Origin: Brachionus koreanus
Lineage: Eukaryota; Rotifera; Eurotatoria; Ploima; Brachionidae
NCBI GenBank assembly: GCA_016987375.1
Contig: PJRA01000005.1
Span: forward strand, 1,083,630 to 1,147,629
Reading direction: 5' to 3'
DNA length: 64,000 nt
Shown: in pieces, positions 31,498 through 44,600 of the stretch
Layout: every line of letters starts with the position of its first letter
Position numbering within the stretch: position 1 is the first letter of the stretch
Notes under the pieces: generated by a model
Databases searched by the model: none
What the model saw: the letters and a program-made list of their open reading frames with translations, nothing else
Told to the model about the DNA's origin: nothing
Made by a program: the position numbers and the translations under genes

Positions 31498-34423
31498 AAA
31501 ACCTTCTGTTTATGCTCGATTTTGTGTTTTCAAAAATATGAATTCACTCGCTCACTCACTAATTCAAAAATCATAAATTATTTTTTAGAAAAAAAAAATT
31601 TAAATAATTAATATTTAGATATTTAGGCTTATAACAAAAATAAGCGAACAAAATAAAATATATTTGAATATAATTTTTGCGCCTTTGCAACTTGAATTTG
31701 TTTTGTTTTTTTTTTCTAGCAAACCAAAAAATTAAAAAAATAAAATTAGTGTTGAAATCTGGATCTAGTTAAGGATATGGTAGAAGTAAATGAATATATT
31801 ATTTTTGTCTTAATTTAGATCAATAGAAATACCAGAATTGTTTTTGTTTTTCAACTAATAAAGTTAAATTTTAGGCTTAATTAAACTAAAATTTCGGCTT
31901 TAGAGTGTTTATTTAAATAAAAATATGCTTAAAATTTTAATATTTTCTTTTTTTTAAAATATACAAGGTAAATTAATTTGTTCCAAATTTGGGAGGATTT
32001 ATTTCACGTTTTTGAAATAAGAATAAGAATCAAATACATTAGCCAAATATTTGTTGGTTTGTTTGAAAATAATGCATAACATATTATTGAAAAAGCGATT
32101 TTTGCTTAGATCTATAAAAAAAAATTTTCTTTTATTTATGCTCTAAAATAAAGTGACTTAAAAAATTTTTTATTCAAATATAAAGCTTCTTACATAACAC
32201 AATTCAAATAAGCGAATTTAATTTTTCCTCTATTGAAATGAAATAACAAAGTAATTGGAATATCTGGTATCCATTTGAATTGATTTTAATAATTTGAAAA
32301 AATAAATTCAAGTTTGACTAATTTTAAAATTTAATAATTAAAAAAATTAGCTAAGCATCAAAATATTTTATTTTGATGAGCTTAAAAAAAATAAAAGCAA
32401 AATGGTTAAAAATAATTTAATTTAACCAAGTTTTAAAATAAATTAAACTTTTTCAATTAAATATTTTATTATAATTATATTTTTATAATAGCTTTTTAAA
32501 AGTCACAAATTCAGACCTTTAATTGAAAATAATTTAAACATGTTGACTTTATTTTATTGTTGTACTTTCTATTACAAGTCCGCTTTTAAAACCGCATTGA
32601 TTTTAGGATAATGTCCTTTTCATTTTAAAAATTTTTCTAATTTACAATACACTCAATTTGGTTTCTTATAATCTTGGGATCCGTACACACTGTCAATAAA
32701 CCGGCCAAAATTTTTTTTGGTTGCAACCGAATTCGTCAAAACCAGCCAACAAGGATGCGAATGGTTATTTGGCCCATTTGGTCTTCCAAACTGTCTAAAT
32801 TTTTAACCGCCTAAAAATACGGCCAAAATAAAATGGGCGGCCATAAAGACATATTGTTTTTGTGTTAAAAAAAGAAAATTTCAAAAAATATTTAAAAATT
32901 ATTTAAACTTTTTTTGATTCTTAATTTTTTTAAAATTTTTAATAAATTAAAAAAATCCATATTTCGGACAAAAATTTAGCCCTTTATAAATAAATCTCTT
33001 TAATATATAATAGACAATCTTTTGTTCATTCTAAAGCATTCCAGCTGTTTTGCTTTTATCCAACTTTTACATACATGCAATAGTACCACAATGGCTAATG
33101 TTCTAAAACAATAAGCTGTAGTTTTTTTCATTAGTGAGTGTTTTTGACTTGATTAAATTTTTATATCATCAGCATATGCTTTGGTTTCATTTTTAAGAAA
33201 TTTGAGCAATATTTTGTAAGTATCAGATTAAGGTTCATTAATATCTGTGATAATTTTTTTTAAACAATAATGATAATTAACCGATATATAAGCTAGCAAA
33301 AGAAGCAATATCATTAAGCACGGTAAATGGCTTCAAGGCTTTAATTGGTAAAGAAACATTCAAACGGAATTTTTAAGAACTGCAAATGCCATAATAGCTA
33401 AGAGCAAATTTGCACTGGTATTCCGAAGTAACTAATAGTGCTACAAATCACATCTATTTGTCTATTTGAAGAGAAATCTTAAAAGTAAAAATATAATTTT
33501 TGTTTTATACACTTAATTTGAACAACATGACTTTTTTGGAATGAAACCATGTTAAGAGTTAATAATAAGATTGTGAATTAACAAATGAATCAATTTTTTT
33601 TTCTTTAATTATACTCCCAATTATTTCAGAGACAATACTGGAAAGTGAAGGAGTGAAAGATACTCACATAAAAAAGTCAAAAAAAGTAAAAAAAGTCAAA
33701 AAAGTCATTCGTGAAAAAAAGTCAAAAATGTAAAAATAAAGAATATTTATTTAAATTAAATATATTTAAAATACTGATTCAAAAAAAAATATATTTAAAT
33801 TAATTAGATAATTTTAAATCAAATTTAAAATTTTTTTTAAAATTTTTTTTGTTGAATAAATTTTTAAATTCGGTTTTTAATTGTTCTAATTTTAATGAAT
33901 AATTCTTGTTTTATTAGCTAATATTTTCATAGCTTTAATTACAAAAATAAATAATTTTATTTTTAAAAATTTTAAATTTAATAAAAAGTTTAAATCAATT
34001 GACTTTGATATTTTTTTTCTAATCAAACTTGTTTAACTAATTCAAACAGATAGCTTGATCTTTTATTTTTATTAGAGAATTTCTAAATACCACAATGCTG
34101 CTTAAATTTTAAAAGCTTGCTTCTTAAAAAAATTTAAAAATTTGCTTTTCGTTGAAATAAATTAAAAATTATTTTTTGGCTAAAAATGATGCGATTTTTA
34201 AATGTGTTTAAGCGACGATTTTGCCAAGAAAATCCTGACTTTACTCTTAAATTTTTTCTTTTTTAAAATATATTTTATTTCAATTTAACATATGAAAAAA
34301 TTCAAAAATAAATTATATACACGTATTCAATTTTTTTTGTTATTTTTGAGTATTTTGGCAATTAAAAAGTAAAGATATCTTCAGTCAGAACATGATAAAA
34401 TTGTGACACCAAGCAATACAAAA
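31498..34423. other. Intergenic spacer with a LINE scrap and low-complexity DNA
   Basis: Between the BTB gene and ACBD3. A GC-richer patch at about 32670-32830 is unassigned. 33000-33230 holds a probable LINE fragment (listed separately). 33650-33735 is a run of AAAAAGTC-like units. No gene was found; the ACBD3 promoter should lie near 34400. Confidence 0.5.
33000..33230 (-). pseudogene. Probable LINE RT fragment (YADD)
   Basis: On the minus strand about 33155-33205 reads NETKAYADDIKI, containing the YADD catalytic box of non-LTR reverse transcriptases. It is followed after a shift by VVLLHVCKSWIKAKQLECFRMNK, like the segment (LLYGCESWT...LEAFxMKCLRR) near the end of many LINE pol proteins. 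The two are too close together, so the copy is internally deleted. It looks like a different family from the 27560 relic. Confidence 0.5.
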
Positions 34424-37400
34424 ATGGAAAAATCTACGAACGAAAAACTTGATTATGGTATCATGTCTGTCGAAGATGTGTACAAGCTAGCCAGAGAGTT
34501 TCTAAAAGGTATGCTTATCCAACCGGATTGATTTTTTTAATCGATGTTTTTCAAGCCAAAGAGGGAACTAAAGCTATAAATTTGAGCTATGAGGACCGGA
34601 ACATGATTAATGTTTTAAGTAAACAAGCTTTTTTCGGAAAATTTGATGAGACCAAGATAAAAGTTGGATTTCTTGACTTGGTTGGCAAAGACAGAGTGTA
34701 ATTTTTCTAAAATTTTTTTCAAATCCAACCTTGCTGAGTTTTTTATCAAGTCAACTGTGGAAATCTCTGGCTAATTTATCTAAAGAAGAGGCTATGAACC
34801 GCTATGTCCTTCTAATAAATAAAGTTTGTCCTCTGTTCTATGCTCATCTAGAAGCGCATAAAAGAAATCTGGAAGACGAAAAAAATAGAATAAGGTAAAT
34901 AATTTTTAAAGCTAAAAAATTAAACATTTAAACAATTGATTAGGTTATTAGTTATTAAGTTAAACTTTTTTAAAAATTTATTCAAAAAATGTACAAAAAA
35001 AATTAGAAAAATTTTACACAAATAATGTCAGAAAAGATTTACAATTTCTAGCATATTGAATGATTTTTAATTTTTAATTTATCCATTATTTTAAGATAAC
35101 TGATAATTTTCTTTTCTTAAATTACACGTAATCAAACAACTTTAAATAAAAACTTTCTCAACAATTTTGAATCAAATTTAATCAATTATATTTTTGAATC
35201 AAAAAAAAAATTAAAAATTGAGTATTTTCTAAATATTTTTAATAAGTGAATAATTATTTCTCATTTGTTTATAATAATACTTTCATTAATTATTTTTAAT
35301 TTGTTCAAATAGTTTTCTTTGATTATAAAATTTATAAAAAAAATTTTTTTTAATAAAATTTATTTTGTTTTTGGTATAAAACAAATTTGTTCAAAATTTA
35401 AAAAATAGAATGTGAAAGATTCTTGAGAATTCGATCATGCTAAATGAAAAGCTTTCTAAATTTTGGTCAAATGAATCATCTTTTCATAATTGAATGAAAA
35501 TTTGTGATGTGAACACATTTTGTGGAAGAATTCATTTGCATTTGATTCAGTCGAAGGATAATAGCCTGTCTAGATTTATGACCTGTTCCTAAATACCAGA
35601 ATACCATAACTTTTAATTGTAAAATGTATCTATTTTTAAAATTCATGATCATTTTGAAGAGTGCTCTTGAAAACCGCTTGTGAAGTTCTGTTAATGCAAA
35701 ATAGTACAGCTTATACAGTTGCATTATTAAAAAAATTATTTTAAAACTCTGCAAAATTAGAATAAAATAAATCTTGCTCATTATCACCATGATGCAACTA
35801 TGTATGTTGTACCATTTTGCAAAAGGATGGATTCCTCCAAAATAATGATTAAAAATAGATTAAAAATTTTTAGATTTTAAAATTTAATAGTATAATGTTA
35901 TTGTAAATTAAAATACAAGCAAAATAAAAATTTTCAAAAAATTTTAATTTCAAATATTTACACATTAAAATTTACTAAAAAAGCATATTTTATAAAAAAA
36001 ATTCTGAAAAAAACGCAATATAGTTTTTTGCACCTTTTTTATTTAAAATAAAATTTTTACTTTCTTTTCTTTTTAGGAAATCAAATCAATAATCTTTTTT
36101 TTGTATTAAAAAAAAATTTTTAAGTAAAAATGGTGCAACAAAGTAAGTTGCAGTTTTTAAATATTTTGTTTTATTAAATTTATATTTTAACTCCTTTTTA
36201 ATTCTTCCTTATTTACTTTGTCCTCTAATTTTATCATTAATCAATCAATAATATACAAATTTACGAATACATTTCGAGAACTCACCATCCAGCATTTTAA
36301 AATCAGAGCTGATCATTTAAATTTGATCATGAACTTAAATGAGTGAGAAGAATAAAAAAAATGGTTAAACTAAATTGATCGTAGAATATTAACTTTTATT
36401 ATTTAAAAATAAAAAGATGATAATTAAGTCATAAATCATAATAATGGTAAATGTTTATTTTATTTATTGGCATGTCACGCTTTCTGTTTTCCCCAGTTGA
36501 GACTTTTTTGCCTCAACTGAAGGCCTCACATGCTTTCAAACCAAATTCCAAAACATTCATGAATTTAAATTTATATCTTTTGCACTTTACTGGACAAGTG
36601 CTGCTACCTTTACCAATACCAAGCAAGGTTCACGCGTAGCAAAGCTACCGCACTGTGCCCTAATTTCAAAGAACTAATTTTAAATTATTAATCTGCATAT
36701 TTAAAAACCAAGAAGAAAATGATTTTTGGGGGAGTAGAAAAAAAATTTTGAATTAAACCCCTCAACAACAACAACCTTTCATCAATTCTGACAGGAAGTA
36801 ATCTTTTCTTAAAAAATAGTGGCTTATTTGAGATATCAAGCCCTTATTTTATCTTGAACATGGTCAAAATATGGTAAAATTTTGAGTTTTTTTGTATCTT
36901 CTGCCCGATTTACCCCAAAATCCCTATTTTTATTTTCAATTCTAAAACTAGACAAAATTCTGAGAAAACATTTAAAACAACTTTTTTTATTTTTTTAATT
37001 TAAGATTATAAAATTGTTTCAAAAAAGCATGATTTAAAAGAAATTCATTAATATTTTTAATTAATATTTTAATTTTTACTCCCTCAAAAAAACCTTTTTT
37101 TCTTGGGTTTTAAATATGCAGATTAATAATTTAAAATTAGTTCTTAGGAAATTTAGATAGTTCGATAGTTTTGCAACGTGTGAACCTTAAATAACTAAGG
37201 TTTTTTCATAGACTAATACATCAAAGGATTAGATGAAAAGAAAATTTTTTTATATCTTACTTAACTATCTTTTTAGAAATAAAATCATCTTCAGTGTGTA
37301 ATTAGAATGTTACCTGGGTGTTATCGAGTGAAAATTTGATTTGAAGGTAATTAATTTTTTTACATAAAAAGATCTAACAAAGTAATCATAAATAGATTTA

Positions 37401-40400
37401 TGGAAAAAAAATTAGTCTCTAATAATAAATTTTGTGATCTTCAACCGGTGCTGTTTTTTACGCTTTTTTGAAAATTGTTTTTTAAGCATACCTCAACAAA
37501 ATTGGTGTTAAGTGAAAATGAATAGTTTAAAGTAAAGACTCAATTGTTCAGAATTTTTGTTTAGGATTAAAAATGCAGATAATATTAAAAAAGTCTATTT
37601 TGTTCACTACTTAAAGGTCTGATTAGTTTTTTCTCTTAAATAAAAAAAAAGAATTATTTTTTTATACTTATTTCACATGATTATTGTTCTATATTTAAAC
37701 GGTTTAAGTTTAACAAGTTCGCTCGTTAATGTTATGATATTTGGTTATTTAAAATTATTAAAAATGCTTCCAATATTGGAAAAAAACTCAATCTCATAAT
37801 AGGATTTAAATTAAAACGATTAAAATTTTAAGTTATCAGTAAATTAAAATGGGAATTTTGAATTTTTTCAATCATTTACATATTTCTTGACTAATAAACG
37901 TGTGGGTTAATAGCCCAAGTTACATTAAAGAACCTTGTCATCAAACAGACTTTTTTTAGATTTTTTTATGTAATAAAAAAAATTACAAAAATTTTTAAAA
38001 ATTTTTTATTCAAGAGCTTATTTTAACTGATAAAATAAAAAAAATCTATTAAAATTTCGATTAGAAAAAATTTCATTACTTATAATTTTTACTTAGAAAT
38101 TCTTAAATTCAACTATTGGTATTAACCCACGTGTTATTTAAAAAGTATATACTTTAATTTATTTTCGAGACTTAATTTTAAATTTTCAAAAATCAATAGT
38201 TAAATTTACGTTAAGAAATTTTATTTTATTTAATTATATATCAGTTGTCTAATACAAAATTTTTATCATTTAAAAAAGAACATCAATTTACAGTGTCTGT
38301 AAAAACAAGTTGGCAAAATTAGTCTTTCTCGAAATTATTTTAAAAAATTAAAAAATTTTATTGATTAATAGAAACATATCAAATATAAAAATATAAATTA
38401 TTAATTTGTATGAAAGAAAAATTAAAAACGTGAGCTATTAGATAAGCAATTTTAATTTATAGCAATTATTCATTATACATTTTTTGAATTTATACTGATT
38501 TAAACAAAAATTTCAAGCATAAAAAATACGAAGCTCATCCTTTTGGTTAATAATTTTTAAAATTGATAAGAATTTTGCTTAATTAGATTTTATCATGATT
38601 GATGGAATAAATTATTTTTAGAATTGGCAAAATTTTTGTGTTAGATAAAAATAACTGGAAATAGCTGAGAGTAATTGAGATCTTTTCCATTGCAAAACAA
38701 GAACGTGTATAGTCTCGTTTAACAATAAAAGGAAATAGATACCCCAGATTGATGAAAAAATTAAAAATCGATTTTAGGCTAATGCTCTTGTAATTCTTGA
38801 AAATATTTATGCTTATTTTATGTGAGATTATCAATGCTTTTAGAAAATAATCTGAAAATAATTAAATTGTTCAATTCAGTTCTGACTTGGGCTGAATTCA
38901 TAATTTATTTTTCAAATATCCTGATCTAAACCAATTTATAAAATCATGTACTTTATTGCGCAAGCAGTAATCATTTGATTCATAAACCCAGTCGAAACAT
39001 AAATCAATATATGCTACTAAAAAAAATTTTTTTTTGAATAAAAACTAGATTAATTGAAGAGGAACAGCGTCGACAAAAAGAAATGATGGAACAAAAAGAA
39101 AAAAAACTTAGAGAAGAGGATTTGAAGCTAATGGAAGAAAACAAGAAAAAAAGAGAAGAAATTCAAAGGTAAATAAAATAATCAATTTTAAAAATATGAC
39201 TTCTATTCTTCTCATGGACAGAAAACAAATACAAGAAGCTCTAAACCAGCAAACATATCCACACTTCAAGGCATATGCGGAACAACAGCATCCCAATAAC
39301 GCACAAGCTGTATTTTCATCAATTTAAAATTTAAAAAATTTTTATCATTTTTTTTCTAAAGCAAGAAGAACTAATCAAACAATTACAGGAACAACACTTT
39401 GAACAGTACATGAACCAAGTTTACCAGCAGCAGTTGCTTCACCAACAGCAACAAGCTGAACAACTAAGAGCTCTAAAAGTAACAATTTTAGAATTTTAAA
39501 TTATTGCATAAATTAAATTGAAAATGAATTTAAATTAAAGAATAATGAACTTGAATTGGTAAAAAATAAACTTAATTAAAAAAAAAAGCTTATTATTAAC
39601 TTTTATAATTAAATCTAATCACTTAATTTTTAATTTTAATTTTTCTTATTTTTACACAAATTAAAAATCAATTAATTAAGAATAAGTAAAAAAAAACAAT
39701 TTTTTTTTAAGAAAGCCCAAAAAAAACAAGAACAACAGACTGAAGAAGAATTTAAAAAATTATACGTCAATGAAACTGAGTCAAATAAAAATCATGAATC
39801 AGTTAATATGACTATGGTATCGGAAAAAAGCGATCAAGCTAATGGAAATACGGATAATTCAGATGTAACAAACAATGCCTCATTGATCAGCAAAAAAGAA
39901 GAGAACGAGGAAGATGACAATGAAGAAGATGAAGAAGAAGAAGAGGAGTTACCACCAATATCTGCTGCATCTATGTTGACCAGGAAAGATATAAAGGAGT
40001 TTAAAGAAAGTGTGCGAAGAGATAACGATGCAATAATAAAAGTAGGAAGTGGTGAGACAGTTACAGTAAGAGTGCCGACACATGAAGATGGTCGACTTAT
40101 ATTCTGGGAATTTGCCACTGATTACTATGACTTAGGATTTGGTCTTTATTTTGAATGGACTATTTCTCCATCGAACAATGTAACTGTGCATGTAAGTGAC
40201 TCGAGCGATGATGAAGAAGGCGAAGAAGAAGAAGGAAAACAAGATCCGGAAAAAGGCGACAAGTCAAATGAAAACAAGCCACCATGTGATGAAATTATAC
40301 CAATTTTTAGACGCGATTGTCATGAAGAAGTGTACGCAGGCAGTCATTTATATCCGGGTAAAGGTGTCTATTTGCTCAAGTTCGATAATTCTTATTCTCT

Positions 40401-40446
40401 TTGGAGGTCAAAGACTCTTTACTATCGGGTCTATTACAGCAAATAA
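34424..40446 (+). CDS. ACBD3: ACBD3 / GCP60 Golgi scaffold protein
   Basis: Seven exons, frame-consistent: 34424-34508, 34556-34697, 34751-34894, 39049-39168, 39222-39309, 39362-39478, 39712-40446; product 476 aa (human 528). ACBD3 binds giantin/golgin-160 and PI4KB and organises Golgi traffic. The N-terminal acyl-CoA-binding domain spans exons 1-3 ([63 protein letters not shown]). A charged coiled coil (exon 4) and a Gln-rich region ([33 protein letters not shown]) follow. The C-terminal GOLD domain is nearly as in human ([69 protein letters not shown]), preceded and interrupted by acidic runs. Intron 3 is 4154 bp and holds at least two inverted-repeat elements; the other introns are 47-233 bp. 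Confidence 0.95.
35793..36152. mobile_element. Putative 360 bp MITE in ACBD3 intron 3
   Basis: Left end TGCAACTATGTATGTTGTAC and right end, read inward on the other strand, TGCAACTTACTTTGTTGCAC form a ~26 bp inverted repeat with about five mismatches, both continuing CATTTT. The interior is AT-rich and non-coding. Similar short ends occur at 7540-7557 and 52273-52293. No clear target duplication. Confidence 0.5.
36625..37193. mobile_element. ~570 bp foldback element in ACBD3 intron 3
   Basis: The left arm starts AAGGTTCACGCG at about 36625 and the right arm ends in the inverse form (CGTGTGAACCTT, about 37193). The arms match over at least 85 bp, including CTAATTTTAAATTATTAATC then TGCATATTTAAAA, and more weakly to about 115 bp. 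The middle has no open frame. Long inverted ends with a non-coding centre fit a MITE or foldback transposon. No certain target duplication was seen. Confidence 0.7.
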
Positions 40447-43400
40447 CACGTGTCTTTTATCAATTTAACTCCTTAATCAGATTTTTATATGTTGTTTTAG
40501 TTATGCGGGCAATTCATTCTACTGATCTTTGTTTGACATCGGACATTTTAATTTTTTTTCTAATCAATTAGCTTTTATTTTATTATTATTATTATTATTA
40601 TTATTAATACTATTTTATAAAATTAAACATAATAAAGAAATCTAAATCGATAATTTGCTTTCAATTCAAAACATGTTTTGTCCACTATTTTTTTTTGTAA
40701 AAAGAAAAATTTTCAAATTTATGTAAAATTATTTTAATCTAAAAATCTAAAATTTAAATTTTTTTAATCTATAAAGTATGCCGATTAAAAATAGTTGTGC
40801 ATTGAAAAAAGAAATTAATGCTGTTTCAAAAGAATTCGATGAGTCTGGGTTTGAGGTATTTGTTCCAAAAAGAGCACAGGAATCGAGTTTAACAATCAAT
40901 TGATAAGTGATAAGGAACCAAAATTGTGATATCAATGCGGCATGCAAATGAAGAAAAGACGTTACTGGACTTGTCCGAATAAATGTGTAAAAAAATAAAA
41001 AGAATTGTATCGAATAAACTGCCATTTAAATAGATTTTGTTTTTAATTAAAAATTAAAATATTTTTTTAGGATTTTTTTAATTTTATATATTGTGATTTT
41101 CTGAATAAAATTGTGAAAAAGTTTAAAATTGGCGGTATTCGAAATAATTTTTTATATATTTTTAACTTGAAATCAAAATCTGATCATATCAAGATTTTGA
41201 TAAAAAAATATAATTTTTAGTATCTTGAAATAAAAAAAAATACTTCAAAAAGATACACAGAAGAATACTATGTTTTATGAAAGTATTTAGAAAGTGTTTG
41301 TATATCTTTATTAAATGATAATAAAGAAAAAAATTTTAACTGGGCTAGAATTAAATCTAATTATTTTGAAAAATTTCTTTATTAAGTAAACTTGACTTTT
41401 TTATTCATTTTTATGAAAGATGAAGATTATGAAAGATTTCAGCACGAAATCCTATGCTTCAAAAATTAAATATTTTCCGATTTCCGCAACTAAATTAGTT
41501 ATTCATTTTAATTTATAATTTCCAATTGGATCTGCTTTTGACAAATTTTTTAATAAAATAAATTTTCTTTCCATGATTAACATGATTGTTCAAATTGGAC
41601 CTTATACATCTATTTTATATTCAAAAAATTTTGCATTTAGAATTTATACTTAAATTATTACAGAAATTAAAATGAGAAATTTATTGTTCATATTTCGCGA
41701 AAAAATAGGCAAACAGATTTCCTGAATTTAATGAGATTTTAGAAATTTGCATGCATATTATATCATGCTCCAGCTATGATAACAAAGGCATTGATCATGA
41801 ATTTATAGAATTTTTTATTAAATCTATTAGTAAATTTACTCATCAAACTAATTCATAAAAATTTTTTTTCTTTTTAGATTTAGAATTTATGAATTTTTAA
41901 ATTGAAGAAATGCAAACCAGCTCAAAATTCTTCAAAACAATTTGGGCAAAATTTTAAATTTCAAATGTCAATTATTATATTTGTTTTATTTCCAGTTGTT
42001 GCAATAATTATTTATTTAATTCTTTTATTAATTATTTTTTACAAAAGTTGAACGTTTTGCAGTTAATTTTATTGAAAAATTAATAAAGATATATTTATAA
42101 TTTTATTTTTTAACAAGTAATGGTTTCAATTTTTCAAAAAACTCGGCTTTTCTTTGTTTTAATTTGATTTGAATTTTAAGTATTTTATTAATTTTGAAAA
42201 ATCCGATTTCAATAATAAATACTTTATAGTAATGCCTTTTTTTGATTGTTTATTATTTGAAAACTATTTTGTTATGATTTTTTTGCTCTGTGAGGCTTTC
42301 AAAATTGATACCACAGCATTTTTCAATTAGAGAAAATCAAAAGTTTAAATAAAAATAAGAACGAGAAGCTAATTATCTAGATTTTTTTGATAATCAACTT
42401 CTCGAAGTAAAAATATTTTACTTCAGACTCATAATTTACTTTAAATTCGATTTAAAAGTGTATCTTTTAATTAAGTTTAAATTGTAAAAAAATTTAAGAA
42501 AAGAATGTTCGATTTTAGTATTTATTTGTTAATAAATGGGATTTTACCTAGAAAAGCACTTAGATTAAAATAATAATAATATTTATAAGCTACAGCAGGA
42601 GGAACAGCGGAGCAGAGGCTGCTCGCTTTGTTAGTTAGTAATACAAAAAATAAATTTTCTAGCATAATTTAACTAGCATATTTGTATTTTATAGTTTTAT
42701 AGTTTTTATAGTTTATATTATCTTTTGTTGTTTAAAATATTTTTTTAATAACTTGATTTCATTTTAGAAATTTAAAAATAAATAAATGACTTAATAATAC
42801 CTGTACTTTTAAAATAATTAGTATCACGAACAAAAAACTACTTTGTTTGCGTATTAAATAATTTTTTCATGAACAAAATTCTTTTAAAAATAAAAGACGT
42901 ACTAATTAATAAAAAACTGTTTATTCTATTTAATTCTCTTGTTCAAAATATTATAAAAAACAAAAATTGCTTAATTTGTTGCAGAAATTACTTAGTTTCT
43001 ATCTAAAATTGATTATTTTATGTTTAAAAAAATTAAATTTTATTGCTTTACTAAACAAGGCCAAAAACTCGATTTAAAAATATAAAGTAAAAAATAAAAA
43101 ATGATTTTTTATTTAAAAAAAAATATTATTAAAAATTATTTTTTATTTTTTACTTTAAAATCGAGTCTTGATGACGCATTAAATTAATGTTTGATACGGT
43201 CCTAAACGCGTGATGCGAGATGTACTTTAGAGATGATGGTCCAAAGACGCGTTTTAACATGTGATACAGCATAATCGAACGAGGAAATACGGCACTGCAG
43301 TCATTAACCATCTACTGAAATTAGCCCTTTCCAAACATTGTAAATTCAATACAAATTTATTTTTGTGCTAATGCATTCAGCACAGTGCAAAAAGCAATGA

Positions 43401-44095
43401 TAATTTAATTTTTATAATATTCTTTCTAAGAAGATGGTAAAATTTATTAATCAAATTTTACCAGTTTGTTGCTTGAATCAAACAGTGATTTTTCAAATAA
43501 AAAAGCATGGACAACAGGTTGGTGTGCATTATATGAGGCTGGACAGATTTCAAATTATCTAATAGAAGTAAATATTCTTATTCATAATGATTAAAATGGT
43601 TCATTTAGAAATGAATTATAATACTTAAAATTCGATTTGCGGTGGAGAAAATAATAAAAGCACTTGACAAGAAAATTCTTTGTTATAAAAGATATGATGG
43701 AAAGTTATAACTAGCAAATATTAATAGCTAATTATTTAATTTAAAAATTAAGATATTAAGAAATTCTTAATAAGTTTCAATTTCAAACACACATTAATTT
43801 TATTAAAAGTTATTTTTTAAATTTATCTATTTTACTTGTTTTTTTTTTCAATTTTAGTAAATTAAATTTAATAGAATTTTTTTTTTTTTGCTTTTAACAC
43901 TAATTTTTACCTTTTTTAAACTAAAATAAACTAAATCTTACATAAATTTTAGTGACAAAAAAGGCAAATGATTTTCAGCTTTTTTAAGTTTTATAGACAA
44001 CCAAAAAAATTTTTTTTTTAAAAAAAACTGTCTCGTCATTGTAAAAAGGCCTTTAAGCACCAGTAGTAACTCGCAAAATAAATTAAATGTCTAGT
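40447..44095. other. AT-rich intergenic spacer, one odd ORF remnant
   Basis: After ACBD3 there is an (ATT)n run at about 40578-40606 and an AATAAA at 40632. 40779-41036 (+) has a possible coding remnant, described in the findings. The rest, to 43200, is plain AT-rich DNA. 43229-43288 is a repeat shared with about 17638-17697. Confidence 0.5.
43229..43288. repeat. Dispersed repeat, copy of 17638-17697
   Basis: About 58 bases starting TGGTCCAAAGACGCGTTTTA match the other copy with roughly seven differences and the same orientation. No protein reading is clear; the family is unknown. Confidence 0.7.
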
Positions 44096-44600
44096 GAAAG
44101 GTGAAAATGTGCTTAAAGTAAGAAGTAGATCTTCTTTCGAAAAAATGATAACAGAAATAAATGGTTGGACCTATCTCAACAAGCTCAGCCAGCTGTGAAA
44201 AGAGGACGCTTTGTTAAATAGATAATGCTGTGTGTTTGTTAGAATTTCCAAGGGTGATACACTTTGAGCTGTTGACGATTGTGCCATAAATGCAGAACTT
44301 TATCCTTAACAAATAAAACGAATGTTTCACTTCAGGAAAAATATCCTTTTTTGGTCAATCGAAAGCTAGGCTTGTTTCTTCATATATCAATCATAAGCCT
44401 CATACAGCTACAAAAACAATGGAAAAATTAGAAGAGCTGGAACATCATCAAACTGAAACATATCCAGTAAATGGCCAAAATATTGCTCGTTCTAATTATC
44501 ATTATTTTCGCTCAATAGTTCATTTTCTTAGAGGATGGCAATTTACTAACCAAGACCTAGTTATATAAGGAACTCGGGCTTATAATTTTTATAAGATTGT
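44096..44600 (+). pseudogene. Mariner transposase relic
   Basis: Translating through shifts gives WLDLSQQAQPAVKRGRFVK, IMLCVC-NFQG, NAELYP, HKPHTATKTMEKLEELEHHQ and NYHYFRSIVHFLRGWQFTNQD. This is the order of a mariner transposase (ALxAQPxPKxGLHxKKVMLC; NARPHTAxKTLEKLxELGW; SDYHLFRSLxHFLxGxxFxN). The catalytic Asp of the first motif (QDNARPH) is replaced and several stops are present, so it is dead. The N-terminal third is not visible. A related shorter remnant is at 19360-19600. Confidence 0.8.

Noticed and set aside
35476..35790. 104-residue minus-strand frame in ACBD3 intron 3
   Set aside because: Composition like random AT-rich DNA with no recognisable motif; may be repeat-derived but not supportable as a gene.
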